A DNA stretch of 37,729 nt from Candidatus Mediterraneibacter vanvlietii (GCA_019113645.1 DXGZ01000036.1:1-37729), one strand, 5' to 3'. Numbered from the stretch's first letter, positions 24,360-37,391 are shown. A program made the numbers and translations. The notes: a model not told the origin generated them from the letters alone.

Positions 24360-24390
24360 TTGACTGTACCTTCTGTGGAGGGTGTAGAGT
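24360..24390 (+). promoter_or_regulatory. MerR-type promoter of the reductase gene
   Basis: TTGACT (24360-24365) and TAGAGT (24385-24390) are separated by 19 bases rather than 17. The spacer carries the dyad ACCTTC-TGTG-GAGGGT. This arrangement is diagnostic of promoters that MerR regulators untwist to activate. Confidence 0.75.
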
Positions 24391-24418
24391 AAAAGAAAAA
24401 GGCTAAGGAGGCAGTCAA

Positions 24419-27400
24419 ATGTTTGAAAAATTGTTCAGTCCGATTACGGTGAAAGACATGGAACTCAAGAACAGGATCGTTCTTCCGGCCATGGGCACGA
24501 AATTCTCCGGAAAAGACAGCTATGTCACGCCCAGGCTGATCGGTTATCATGTGGCGAGAGTGAAAGGCGGCTGTGGTTTGAATATGGTGGAAGTCTGCAG
24601 TGTACACACGCCCAGCGCACCCCGCGGTTTTCTCTCCATCAGCGAGGATCAGTATATTCCGGGGCTGAAAGAGCTGACGGACGCGATCCATGAAGCAGGC
24701 GGGAAAGCGGGACTTCAGCTCTGGCAGGGAAGCCTGGCGGTGGGAATGGATCGCACTGCACAGATTCTTGTGGCAAGCGATATGCCGATGGGACCGGGGA
24801 TCACACTTCCGGGAGTGACAAAAGAGCAGATCGCAGAAGTGACAGAATGTTTCGGAAAAGCGGCTGCCAGAGCAGTGCAGGCAGGTTTTGACTGTGTGGA
24901 ATTCCACTGCGCACACAACTATCTGCCTCACTCCTTCCTGTCCGGCGGCATCAATCACAGAACGGATGAATACGGCGGTTCATTTGAAAACCGCGCCCGG
25001 TTCCCGCTTGAGTGTATCCGTGCGATCCGGGCGAATATTCCGGATGGAATGCCGCTGTTCATGAGGATCGATGCGCATGACGATTATCTGGAAAATGGTC
25101 TGACCATAGAAGAAGTGATCGAATTCTGTAAGCTGGCAGGAGAGGCTGGTGTGGATGTGCTTGATATTTCCCGCGGAAATATTCTCTCGGCAGGTCTGAA
25201 ATACGAAGTGCCGCCCATTGATATCCCGAAAGCGTTCAATATTGACAACGCGGCGAGAATCCGGAAGGAAACAGGGATGCTCACCATGGGTGTGGGACGT
25301 GTCAATACACCGGAACTGGCAGAGCAGATTCTTGAGGCAGGACAGGTGGATCTGCTGGGCATGGGAAGAGCTCAGCTGGCAGATCAGGATTTCTGCCGGA
25401 AAGCGCAGGCAGGAGATGTGGAAGACATCGATTACTGTGTGGGATGTAATCAGGGGTGTTATGACGGATTTGAGAACACGGATTCTCCATGCATTACATG
25501 TTTAAGAAACCCGGCAATGGGACGGGAGACAGAATGTGAGCTGACACCTGCAGAGAAACCGGAAACTGTTCTGGTGGCAGGCGGCGGAATCGCAGGACTT
25601 GAGGCGGCGATCATTCTGCAGAAGAGAGGGCATCATCCGATTCTCTGCGAGGCATCGGATGTTCTGGGAGGCCAGTTCCTGACTGCGGGAGAGGCGCCCA
25701 GAAAGGAAGAAATGAAGAATGCGGTGATTGCCATGGCGAAGAAAGCGGAGCGGCTGGGTGTTGAGATTCGCCTGAATACGCCGGTGACACCGGAACTGAT
25801 CAGACAGATTAAACCTCATACTGTGATTAATGCTATAGGTGCAGAACCGGTGACTCCTCCGATTCCGGGATGTGAAAGTACATTTGTCATTCAGTCCCAT
25901 GATGTTCTGGATGGAAAGAAGGAGGCTGCAGGAAATGTGGTCATCATAGGCGGCGGAATGGTCGGCATGGAGACCGCGGAGTATCTTGCGCAGAAAGGGG
26001 CAAAGGTGACAGTACTTGAGATGCTGGACGAATTCTGCGCTGATATGGGAAGTACGAGGAAGATCTGCGTGACTGAGAGCATTTACGCGGAGGGAATCAC
26101 GCCGGTGACCGGAGTAACGGTAAAAGAGATCCGGGATCATAAAGTAATCGGGGAGAAGGATGGAAATGAGACGGAGTATCCCTGCGATTATGCTGTTCTC
26201 GCAGTGGGGGCTAAGAAGAGGGATGGAAGCGCCCTGGCAGAAGCGTGCTATTCTCTGGAAACCGGGTATTATGAAGTGGGCGATGCAGCAATGGCAAGAA
26301 GAGCGCTCAATGCCACGAGGGAAGCATTTGACGCAGCGTTGTCTTTTGACAGGAAAGAAGAGTATCACTATGCGTCCAGACCGAAGAAGGTTGTGTTTGT
26401 GACAGGAGCTACGGGAACCATGGGGCAGGAGACGATGAAGCAGCTCCTCGGAAGAAGCAACCGGTTCCACACAAGGATTCTTGCAAGACCGTCGGAGAAG
26501 AATAAGAAGCTTCTGAAGAAATATATGTGTCCGGCTCTGGAGATCGTATGGGGAGATATGATGGACTATGATACCATTAAGAGATGTGTAGATGGCGCGG
26601 ACTATGTTCTCCACATCGGCGCAATGGTTTCGCCGGCAGCGGATCATTATCCGGAAAAGACGCTTTATACCAATATCGGTTCAACATTAAATATTATCAA
26701 GGCGATCAAGGAACAGCCTGACCCGGATAAAGTACATTTCGCATATGTTGCTACAGTGGCGATGACCGGAAGCCGTCTGGAGCCCGTGCAGTTCGGGCGG
26801 GTGGGAGACCCGATTAGCCCATCCATTCATGATTACTATGGAATCTCGAAAGTATTTTCCGAGGCAGCAGTGTTCGACAGCGGTTTGAAATACTGGGTAT
26901 CCATTCGCCAGACCGGACAGCATCCGAGCGCCGAGGGAGCGGGCGAAGAGCCGATCATCTTCCATCAGCCGCCGAACAATGTGCTTGAGTGGAGTACATC
27001 AATCGAATCCGGTATCTGTATGGCGAATCTGTGTGAGGACTGGGTGGATGAAAGCTTCTGGAGAAGAGCGTACAACTTAAGCAGCGGGAAAGAATACCGC
27101 ATGACGACATGGGAACTTTCCAAACTTTCCCTTGATCCGATGGGAATTAACTATGAGGATATCTATGATCCGGAGGACCTGGCGAGATTCAATTTCCACG
27201 GACAGTATTACACAGATGCGGATGTACTGGATGAGTATCTGCATTTCCGATGCATCCCGGGTTCTGTCTACTGGGCAGGCGTGAAAAACGAGATGGAGCG
27301 GATGATGGCAAATCCGATGATTGCTGCCATGATGCCGACAGCGGAATCCATGAAGGCGCACAATAAGGAAATCGCAGCCAAACGTATGGGACCGGTCTGG

Positions 27401-27892
27401 ATGGATGAGAACAATGAAACAGACTGGATCAATGCCTTCTACGGTTCTGCGGAAGAAAAACATAAGGCAAGACCATTTCATCTGTATCACCCGAGCGAGG
27501 AGGAGACCTGTCTGAATCACGGGTATGATGAAGAGAAAGGACTTGAAGCACAGACGAAGGAAGATCTTGAGAAGGCGGCGCAGTACAGGGGCGGCGAATA
27601 TCTGGAGGAAGAAGTGAAAGACATCTATACTCCGGTGAAATGGAAATGCGCTTTCGGACATGAATTTAAGATGTCTGTCAATGCAGTGCTTCACGGCGGT
27701 CACTGGTGCCCCGAGTGTCTGAAAAAATCATGGGCGTATCCGAAGATCGCACGGAAGAATCCGTTCTACGCGCAGGTGTGGGATTCCCAGCACAGTCCGG
27801 AGGAAACTTATGAGATCCCGATGGAGTACAGCGCTTATGAGATCGCGGAAGAGCTGAAGAAAAAGTTGGGGCTGGATGATGAGCAGCAGTAA
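24419..27892 (+). CDS. Three-module flavoprotein: OYE/FAD reductase fused to extended SDR and zinc ribbon
   Basis: A 1157-residue fusion. Residues 1-335 form an old-yellow-enzyme TIM barrel (KNRIVLPAMGTKF, then EFHCAHNYLPHSFLSGGINHRTDEYGGS with the His166/Tyr168 active-site region). A 4Fe-4S motif follows at C340-x2-C343-x3-C347 with C358 or C361. An FAD fold (VLVAGGGIAGLEAA, 385-397) and an NAD(P)H fold (VVIIGGGMVGMETAE, 507-521) complete a BaiCD/2,4-dienoyl-CoA-reductase-like unit to about 645. Residues 655-960 are an extended SDR with TGATGTMG (662-669) and YGISK (807-811). A zinc ribbon (C1077, H1081, C1097, C1100) lies near the C-terminus. This could reduce a conjugated C=C and act on a keto/hydroxy group of one substrate. 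Steroid or other cyclic enone is a guess. AAGGAGG precedes the ATG. Confidence 0.88.
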   Translation: MFEKLFSPITVKDMELKNRIVLPAMGTKFSGKDSYVTPRLIGYHVARVKGGCGLNMVEVCSVHTPSAPRGFLSISEDQYIPGLKELTDAIHEAGGKAGLQLWQGSLAVGMDRTAQILVASDMPMGPGITLPGVTKEQIAEVTECFGKAAARAVQAGFDCVEFHCAHNYLPHSFLSGGINHRTDEYGGSFENRARFPLECIRAIRANIPDGMPLFMRIDAHDDYLENGLTIEEVIEFCKLAGEAGVDVLDISRGNILSAGLKYEVPPIDIPKAFNIDNAARIRKETGMLTMGVGRVNTPELAEQILEAGQVDLLGMGRAQLADQDFCRKAQAGDVEDIDYCVGCNQGCYDGFENTDSPCITCLRNPAMGRETECELTPAEKPETVLVAGGGIAGLEAAIILQKRGHHPILCEASDVLGGQFLTAGEAPRKEEMKNAVIAMAKKAERLGVEIRLNTPVTPELIRQIKPHTVINAIGAEPVTPPIPGCESTFVIQSHDVLDGKKEAAGNVVIIGGGMVGMETAEYLAQKGAKVTVLEMLDEFCADMGSTRKICVTESIYAEGITPVTGVTVKEIRDHKVIGEKDGNETEYPCDYAVLAVGAKKRDGSALAEACYSLETGYYEVGDAAMARRALNATREAFDAALSFDRKEEYHYASRPKKVVFVTGATGTMGQETMKQLLGRSNRFHTRILARPSEKNKKLLKKYMCPALEIVWGDMMDYDTIKRCVDGADYVLHIGAMVSPAADHYPEKTLYTNIGSTLNIIKAIKEQPDPDKVHFAYVATVAMTGSRLEPVQFGRVGDPISPSIHDYYGISKVFSEAAVFDSGLKYWVSIRQTGQHPSAEGAGEEPIIFHQPPNNVLEWSTSIESGICMANLCEDWVDESFWRRAYNLSSGKEYRMTTWELSKLSLDPMGINYEDIYDPEDLARFNFHGQYYTDADVLDEYLHFRCIPGSVYWAGVKNEMERMMANPMIAAMMPTAESMKAHNKEIAAKRMGPVWMDENNETDWINAFYGSAEEKHKARPFHLYHPSEEETCLNHGYDEEKGLEAQTKEDLEKAAQYRGGEYLEEEVKDIYTPVKWKCAFGHEFKMSVNAVLHGGHWCPECLKKSWAYPKIARKNPFYAQVWDSQHSPEETYEIPMEYSAYEIAEELKKKLGLDDEQQ

Positions 27893-28040
27893 GACAGCGC
27901 ATGAAATAATGTAAAGAAACTGTGAAAATTCTGTATTTTTTATAATCCTGCTTGTCATGGGGGTCCCCGTACAGTATATTAAAGGCAGAACAGGGCGGAA
28001 TGCCAGGATGCAGGAAATGAAAGACAGGAGGACACAATTT

Positions 28041-28373
28041 ATGAGTGGATTTTTTTCACGTTCCAGCAGCAGAAGACGTTACCCGAATCCCAACATGGGC
28101 GGCGGCCATTATAAGAAAAAAGGCCTGTTTGGAATGATGCCGGGACTGGGCAGCTTTTCAGGATCCGGAAGCAGCAGACAAGGAAAAAGATATTCAAATG
28201 CAGGACAGATGCGCTGTCCGAGGTGCGGAGCTTCTGTACCGGCAGGATCGAAATTCTGCCTTTCCTGCGGAGAGAAAATGGAATCAAATGCGGCGTTCTG
28301 TATGAATTGTGGAAAGCCGCTGCCGCCGGGTGTCAGGTTCTGTCCGGAGTGCGGGACTCCGGCTTCCAGATGA
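28041..28373 (+). CDS. Double zinc-ribbon protein
   Basis: A 110-residue protein. The N-terminal half is Ser/Arg/Gly-rich and probably unstructured (RSSSRRRYPNPNMGGGHYKKK). The C-terminal half has two zinc ribbons: CPRCGASVPAGSKFCLSCG and CMNCGKPLPPGVRFCPECG, each with two CxxC knuckles. I chose ATG 28041 because AGGAGG lies 9 bases upstream; an earlier ATG at 27957 lacks a site. Its stop overlaps the ATG of the kinase gene (ATGA at 28370-28373), implying that the two products are made together and probably work together. Confidence 0.85.
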   Translation: MSGFFSRSSSRRRYPNPNMGGGHYKKKGLFGMMPGLGSFSGSGSSRQGKRYSNAGQMRCPRCGASVPAGSKFCLSCGEKMESNAAFCMNCGKPLPPGVRFCPECGTPASR

Positions 28374-29110
28374 GGAGGCCGGCCGGATCAGGAAGCCATA
28401 TAAGAAAAATCGGAGATTACACCGTAGTGTCCTGTATCGGAAAGGGACGCTACGGTGTCTGTTTTCTCGCGCTGGATCCAAAAGGCAGAAAGGCAGTTCT
28501 GAAGAAGTTTCGTCCTCACATGTGGAAGAAAAACCAGTCAGCCAATCACTATGAAGCGGTTATTCTCTCCGGACTTTCGCATCCGGCAGTGCCGGAACTG
28601 CTTGGGGTAATCAATAATCGGAAAGGGTATTATTTTGTGCTGGAGTACAAAGACGGTTCTACTCTGGAAAACATTCTGTTCAGACAGAAAAAGGTCTTGC
28701 GCGAGGCGGATATCTTCCGGATCGGCCTTCAACTGTTCGAAGTGTTGGAATATCTCCATTCACGGAATGTTGTTCACGGGGATATCAGCATTGCGAATAT
28801 TATCGATAACGGCAGCCGGATTTCGCTGCTGGATTTTGGCCTTGCCCGTTACGCGGACGGTGAGAATATGCGATTTAGTCTTGATTATGCAAGGGCGGCA
28901 AATGTGCTGCTTTATCTTTTGTATTCCCGGTATTCGGGAAATGGGAGAAAGCCGTGGCATGAGGAACTTCCTCTTTCAGATCAGCAGAAGAATTTTTTGA
29001 AAAATCTGTTTCAGAGAAAGGAAACATTTGCGGATACAAGGGAGGTAATGACCGGTTTCCGGGAGTGTTTCGCTCAATATCAGTGTGGATCTGCAGATTG
29101 TGCAGATTGA
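28370..29110 (+). CDS. Ser/Thr-type protein kinase (soluble, eukaryotic-like)
   Basis: A 246-residue kinase domain without membrane segment or sensory domain. Motifs in order: IGKGRYGVCFLAL (Gly-rich loop), KAVLKKF (ATP-binding Lys), YEAVIL (helix C Glu), HGDISIANII (catalytic loop with HGD in place of HRD) and LLDFGLARY (DFG). The activation segment after DFG is short and the C-lobe is reduced. HGD is also seen in some bacterial and aminoglycoside-type kinases, so a small-molecule substrate is not excluded. ATG 28370 overlaps the zinc-ribbon stop, so translation is coupled; the frame continues upstream of it but without similarity. Confidence 0.82.
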   Translation: MRRPAGSGSHIRKIGDYTVVSCIGKGRYGVCFLALDPKGRKAVLKKFRPHMWKKNQSANHYEAVILSGLSHPAVPELLGVINNRKGYYFVLEYKDGSTLENILFRQKKVLREADIFRIGLQLFEVLEYLHSRNVVHGDISIANIIDNGSRISLLDFGLARYADGENMRFSLDYARAANVLLYLLYSRYSGNGRKPWHEELPLSDQQKNFLKNLFQRKETFADTREVMTGFRECFAQYQCGSADCAD

Positions 29111-29160
29111 TCTGCATCATGGAAAAGAAAATGCGAAAAAAATAAGCTGGGAGAAAAAAC

Positions 29161-29694
29161 ATGTGTGGAAGATATTTTATAAATGACACGCCGGTGCAGG
29201 ATGTGTATCCATCGCAGCAGGCGATTGTACTGGCCGCCGACCCGAATCTGCCGGGAAACGTAATCACAAAACAGATGATATGGGGATTCCCCGGTATACA
29301 GAATAAAGGATTTTTGATCAATGCAAGAGCTGAGACTGCGCTGCAGAAAAAGACATACAGGGAAAGCATTCTTTTAAGGCGCTGCGTCATTCCCGCAAGC
29401 AGTTTCTATGAATGGAACAGGGCAAAAGAGAAATTTGCCTTTGAACGTATGGACGGAGAGAAGATTTTTATGGCGGGATGCTATAACTGGTTCGGGGAAG
29501 AAGAGCGGTTCGTGATTCTTACAACAGCGGCTAATGCATCCGTTGCGCCTGTCCATGAGAGAATGCCGCTGATGCTGGACGGGGACGAAGTGAATGCATG
29601 GATTCTTGATGACAGTGTGACGGAACAGATACTCAGCAAGGTTCCGGGCGGATTGAAGAGCAGGACAGATTATGAACAGATGACGCTGTTTTGA
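29161..29694 (+). CDS. SOS-response-associated peptidase, YedK/HMCES family
   Basis: A 177-residue SRAP protein that shields abasic sites in single-stranded DNA by forming a thiazolidine bond through its N-terminal cysteine. Cys2 (MCGRYF) is present, with the NARAET motif (Asn and Glu), the YEW motif in SSFYEWNR, and the His in VHERMPLML. All catalytic positions are therefore intact, although the protein is shorter than YedK (~220). Initiator Met must be removed to expose Cys2. No SOS box was recognised upstream. Confidence 0.94.
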   Translation: MCGRYFINDTPVQDVYPSQQAIVLAADPNLPGNVITKQMIWGFPGIQNKGFLINARAETALQKKTYRESILLRRCVIPASSFYEWNRAKEKFAFERMDGEKIFMAGCYNWFGEEERFVILTTAANASVAPVHERMPLMLDGDEVNAWILDDSVTEQILSKVPGGLKSRTDYEQMTLF

Positions 29695-29762
29695 ATTGAG
29701 AACAAATGGGATTGTTTTGGAATAAATGAGGGTGTTTTGGATAGCGTTATTTTGGATAACGC

Positions 29763-29791
29763 TTGACAATTCGCCGGTTCGTGTGTAGGAT
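29763..29791 (+). promoter_or_regulatory. Promoter of the TPP riboswitch-thiT unit
   Basis: TTGACA (29763-29768), a 17-base spacer and TAGGAT (29786-29791), about 30 bases before the aptamer. Confidence 0.65.
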
Positions 29792-29825
29792 AATAACCGA
29801 TATCAAAAATTACATAAGATTGATG

Positions 29826-29912
29826 ACAAGGGGAGCTTGTATGACAGGCTGAGAGGAAGTTATGAACTTCGACCCATAACCTGATTTGGATAATGCCAAC
29901 GTAGGGATGTGT
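29826..29912 (+). promoter_or_regulatory. TPP (thiamine pyrophosphate) riboswitch
   Basis: Contains the conserved THI-box elements in order: GGGGAGC, GGCTGAGAGGAAG, GACCC, ACCTGATTTGGATAATGCCA and CGTAGGGA. It lies directly upstream of thiT; binding of TPP would lower thiamine transporter expression. A T-rich stretch (cgtttttt) follows at about 29931 and may belong to an expression-platform terminator. Confidence 0.95.
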
Positions 29913-29970
29913 TATGTGTGCGTTTTTTCTGCCCTTTTGTTTTCAATCTGAGAACAGGAGGGTTTTTATT

Positions 29971-30636
29971 ATGTTTGATTTACTCGTAAATGCGGACGGC
30001 GGTCTGACAACAGCCGGATATGCTGTCACGATTATTGTCGGGATTGCAGTCTTTGCGGCGGCGGTGTTTTTCTCCGGAAGAGGGAGTGAGAAAAAACAAA
30101 TGCCGGTAAAGCATCTGGTTTTCTGCGCAATGGCACTTGCGCTGGCGTATCTTACTTCCTATATCCGGATTTTTAAATTCCCGTGGGGCGGAAGTATTAC
30201 CTTGTGCAGTATGCTTTTCATTGTCCTTGTGGCAAACTGGTATGGAGTGAAAACCGGTGTGTCAGTAGGGCTTGCTTACGGAATTCTTCAGTTTATCCAG
30301 GATCCTTATGTACTGTCCTTCTTTCAGGTGTGCTGCGATTATATTCTGGCATTTGCGGTGCTGGGGCTGGCCGGTGTTTTTGCAAAGAGCAGGAACGGTC
30401 TGGTCAAAGGATATATACTGGCAGTAATCGCGAGAGGTGCGTTTCATGCGCTGGGCGGATATCTGTACTGGATGGATTATATGCCGGACAGTTTCCCGAA
30501 GGCACTTGTCAGCGTATATCCGATCGTGTATAACTACAGCTATCTGTTGGCTGAGGGTGTGATTACATTGATTGTTATATCTATTCCGGCAGTCGCGAAA
30601 GGACTGAACCGGGTGAAAAAGACGGCAGTAGAGTAG
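29971..30636 (+). CDS. thiT: Energy-coupled thiamine transporter ThiT
   Basis: The 221-residue S-component of an ECF-type thiamine transporter, with six predicted helices. Motifs include GGSITLCSMLFIVLVANWYGVKTGVSVGLAYGILQFIQDPY and a conserved ARGAFHALGGYLYWMDY loop with the aromatic residues that hold thiamine. It needs the shared EcfAA'T module encoded elsewhere. I chose ATG 29971 with AGGAGGG upstream; an ATG at 29914 lies inside the riboswitch region. The preceding TPP riboswitch strongly supports the assignment. Confidence 0.95.
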   Translation: MFDLLVNADGGLTTAGYAVTIIVGIAVFAAAVFFSGRGSEKKQMPVKHLVFCAMALALAYLTSYIRIFKFPWGGSITLCSMLFIVLVANWYGVKTGVSVGLAYGILQFIQDPYVLSFFQVCCDYILAFAVLGLAGVFAKSRNGLVKGYILAVIARGAFHALGGYLYWMDYMPDSFPKALVSVYPIVYNYSYLLAEGVITLIVISIPAVAKGLNRVKKTAVE

Positions 30637-30677
30637 ATATTTTACAGATCGAAGAAGCGGTTTTTATTTGATTTTAG

Positions 30678-30713
30678 AAGCAGGACAGTTTTGGTTAGCT
30701 GTCCTGCTTTTTA
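30678..30713. terminator. Bidirectional terminator between thiT and the DeoR gene
   Basis: The perfect stem aagcaggacag/ctgtcctgctt has a 10-base loop, followed by ttttt on the plus strand. It overlaps the last codons of the convergent DeoR gene. Confidence 0.8.
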
Positions 30714-31456
30714 CAGTCAACAATAATATAATTCAGATTGTTCTCAAACGGAGGAGCTGATTCGGTGATCAAGACTGCCTCATCAGGAGATGCAAATTTC
30801 CTGAAGGCAGTTCTGTTGTATTTGGCAGAGTCGGCTATAATGTATACTTCATCTGAATTTGCTATAATTTCTTTTTTTATTTCATAATCCCGTGTCGAGG
30901 AATAGAATCCTTTTTTGTTTACAGCGCTTGTACCTAGAAATGCTTTGGTGATATGAATATCTTCCAGGCGATTGTAGACAGAGTCATAGATTGCGTCGGA
31001 ACCGGTGGTAATATAGCCACTGCAGATATACGCCTTTAGACCGGCGCTGCCAAGAAGTGATATTGCAGATACACTATTTGTAACAGCCAGTACATCTTTT
31101 GCTGAAATAAAGGGAATCATTTTGTTTACAGTTGTGCCTGCGTCAATGAAAATAATATCTTCGTCTCTGATAAGGCCTGCTGCATATTTGCCAAGCGTGA
31201 TTTTAATATCTGTGTTTAAAGTTTCGCGCATGTAGATAATGTCGCTTGAGGCATATTCTGGCCCTAATGACGCCATAATATGAGTGGAATATACAATGCC
31301 GTTTTTACAGGTCAGAACTTTTCTTTCAGTCAGATGCTTGATATCACGGCGAATTGTTGCAATGGAAACATCAACTTTTTTGGCAAGTTCCTCTACACGG
31401 ATTTCTTTGCATTCAATTAATATATTAATGATTCTGTTCCAGCGGTCAATAATCAT
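30695..31456 (-). CDS. DeoR/GlpR-family transcriptional regulator
   Basis: A 253-residue repressor. The N-terminal DeoR helix-turn-helix reads RWNRIINILIECKEIRVEELAKKVDVSIATIRRDIKHL, followed by the C-terminal sugar-phosphate-sensing domain (IFIDAGTTVNKMIPFI, about residues 101-116; ILGTSAVNKKGFY-like segment; VYIIADSAKYNRTAF). It is divergent from the PTS/GH1/NTF2/lactonase gene series and probably represses it until a phosphorylated sugar appears. The gene ends inside a bidirectional terminator. Confidence 0.93.
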   Translation of the reverse strand: MIIDRWNRIINILIECKEIRVEELAKKVDVSIATIRRDIKHLTERKVLTCKNGIVYSTHIMASLGPEYASSDIIYMRETLNTDIKITLGKYAAGLIRDEDIIFIDAGTTVNKMIPFISAKDVLAVTNSVSAISLLGSAGLKAYICSGYITTGSDAIYDSVYNRLEDIHITKAFLGTSAVNKKGFYSSTRDYEIKKEIIANSDEVYIIADSAKYNRTAFRKFASPDEAVLITESAPPFENNLNYIIVDCKKQDS

Positions 31457-31497
31457 GATAGCCTCCCGAATTTTTTATTTTTGATTATAGTAGCACA

Positions 31498-31531
31498 AAA
31501 TTTGATGCTTGAGTAAGAAAAATCAAAATTT
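31498..31531. promoter_or_regulatory. Candidate DeoR operator region
   Basis: AAATTTGAT (31498-31506) and ATCAAAATTT (31522-31531) form an imperfect inverted repeat between the DeoR gene and the PTS promoter. The intergenic DNA is very AT-rich. Confidence 0.35.
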
Positions 31532-31607
31532 AATTTATTATTTTCGAAAAAAGGAAAAATATGATCAAAAAATGATTTTATTAAATAAAAATGAGTCATT
31601 ATGTGAT

Positions 31608-31636
31608 TTGACATTGTCGAAATATGGAGATAATAT
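31608..31636 (+). promoter_or_regulatory. Promoter of the glycoside operon
   Basis: TTGACA (31608-31613), a 17-base spacer and TAATAT (31631-31636); an overlapping TATAAT follows 3 bases later. It lies about 55 bases before the PTS gene. Confidence 0.7.
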
Positions 31637-31691
31637 AATAAAAAATTGGATATCCGATTAGGTTGTGAATATGTTTAAAGGAGGAATACAA

Positions 31692-35701
<4,010 letters not shown>

Positions 35702-35727
<26 letters not shown>

Positions 35728-36628
35728 AGATTTTTTTGAATATTACGGTCAAAATAATTTGACTTCTTTTAAAAATCTGGATGAAGAAGTGCAGATTCGA
35801 TATTCTACCCTAGGTGAACATAGGGGAAGAGAAAATGTCATTCGCGCATTGCGTACAGAAGGAGAGTATGGAAGCAGGTATACCGTAATGAGTAATCCTA
35901 TTGAGTATAAGCTGCGTGAGAATGAAGTGGTTATAGTAAATGCATTTCACTATTTTGTAAAAATAGTAAAAAATCAATATTCCCCTTTTATCGCTGGCGG
36001 AAAATATAAGTTTTTATTTGATGGAGACAGGATAAAATCCATAGCGTTTGATCTGGAAGCTGAAATGGGAAATACATATCTGGCAAAATCAGAATGGAAA
36101 TGGCACATGCTTGAAGAGACGAAAAACAACCGTTTCGTAAAGCTGGATAATGCAGTGATTTATGGAAAAACAGAAGAGGAAGAAATTGTCTCAGTAATTT
36201 ACTCCTTGTTTCTCATTGCGGATACCGGTCAATATGAAATGGCCGACAGATATATATGCAGCAATGCAGTCTGCCGACTTGCAAGGACAACATATAGTGA
36301 ACAGTTTGGTCTGACAGGAGACAGTCAGAATACAGTATTGGCAAAAGAATACATTCGCAATAATAAGAAACTGGAGGATCAGAACCATCACAGCTGTCAT
36401 ATTTGCGAAATAAAAAGAGATGGCAGCAGAGCAGAAGTTATGTTGGAGATGTTTGAACCGACAAAACTTGGATTTAAACATTTTGACGCACTTAGTGTAT
36501 ATAAACCCTATTACAATGAACAGTGGGATATTCAGCTTATAAAAGAGGAATGCTGGAAAGTGAAAAGCATGTCATACAGACCGATTTCGAGATTTGAGAC
36601 AGTCGGATATTCCGTGTTGGGGATTTAA
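35702..36628 (+). CDS. Tandem NTF2-like (SnoaL-type) protein 2
   Basis: A 308-residue paralogue-like partner of the preceding protein, with two NTF2-type halves (about residues 1-145, containing RYSTLGEHRGRENVIRAL and GGKYKFLFDGDRIKSIAFDL; and 165-305, containing LFLIADTGQYEMADRYICSNAV and ending EECWKVKSMSYRPISRF). The gene overlaps the previous one by 26 bases, with AAGGAG before ATG 35702; ATG 35708 is an alternative start. The two proteins may form a heteromeric complex. Function is not known; context links it to glycoside processing. Confidence 0.72.
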
Positions 36629-36632
36629 AGAT

Positions 36633-37391
36633 ATGAAAGTATATATTTTGGATTATGGCTGGCTTGAGGGCGATATTAACTGGATGGCGGCATTGAAAAA
36701 TTTTGCTACAAAAAATAATAAAACAGTTTCATCATGCTGGACCAGATTTCCGGAATACGGAGTTCTGATAGAAACAGGAGAACGGTGGATCCTTTATGAT
36801 ACCGGCAGTCATCCGGATGATTATGACAGAAGCATACGATTTCCTTTCTACTACCGAGAAGGACAGGGAATAATCAGTCAGTTAAATATGCTTGGGCTTC
36901 AGCCGGAAGATGTTGGAACAGTTGTGCTTTCTCATTTGCATGATGACCATGCAGGAAACATTCACCTCTTTCCGCACGCGGATATTTATATAGATTGGGC
37001 AGAATATACCTATATGGAAAAGTACAGATCGGAAAGTCGAGTATTTCAAAATCTGAAAGAGATGGAACGGATCCATCTTTTTAAGGAAGATTTTTATATA
37101 GATACAAATATAGAAATATTGCGGCTTCCCGGTCATAGCCCTGGACTGGCAGGAATGTATCTTCATTCAAAAGCCAAGCCGATGTTTTTTGTATCAGATG
37201 CGGTTAATATGGCAGATAATTATGGTATACCGCCTAAAGCGGCAGTCGGATTATTTGATGAAAGACTTTACTTTCAAATGATAGAAAATATCCGCAGAGT
37301 AGAAAGAGAAACAGGAGCGCAGATTATTTTCGGACATGATTTTGAGCAATTTGAAAAGATGAAAAAGTGTCCGGAGCATTATGAATTGTAG
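36633..37391 (+). CDS. Metallo-beta-lactamase-fold hydrolase, AHL-lactonase-like
   Basis: A 252-residue MBL-fold enzyme. The metal motif HxHxDH is SHLHDDHAGNI (about residues 102-112); further ligands are His in LPGHSPGL, Asp in VSDAVNM and His in IFGHDFEQ. The layout is that of the N-acyl-homoserine-lactonase (AiiA/AttM) subfamily, which opens lactone rings. Here quorum quenching is one option, but the operon context makes hydrolysis of a lactone or ester derived from a glycoside aglycone or an oxidised sugar more likely (inference). ATG 36633 follows the previous stop by 4 bases; the ribosome binding site is weak. Confidence 0.88.
   Translation: MKVYILDYGWLEGDINWMAALKNFATKNNKTVSSCWTRFPEYGVLIETGERWILYDTGSHPDDYDRSIRFPFYYREGQGIISQLNMLGLQPEDVGTVVLSHLHDDHAGNIHLFPHADIYIDWAEYTYMEKYRSESRVFQNLKEMERIHLFKEDFYIDTNIEILRLPGHSPGLAGMYLHSKAKPMFFVSDAVNMADNYGIPPKAAVGLFDERLYFQMIENIRRVERETGAQIIFGHDFEQFEKMKKCPEHYEL

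Noticed and set aside
25502-26647. 381-codon minus-strand open frame opposite the flavoenzyme
   Set aside because: Antisense shadow; the plus-strand frame has intact FAD, NAD and SDR motifs throughout.
36633-37391. Calling the MBL protein a quorum-quenching AHL lactonase
   Set aside because: The metal motifs fit the subfamily, but the operon has no quorum-sensing genes and many related MBL enzymes act on other lactones or esters; only the fold and subfamily are claimed.
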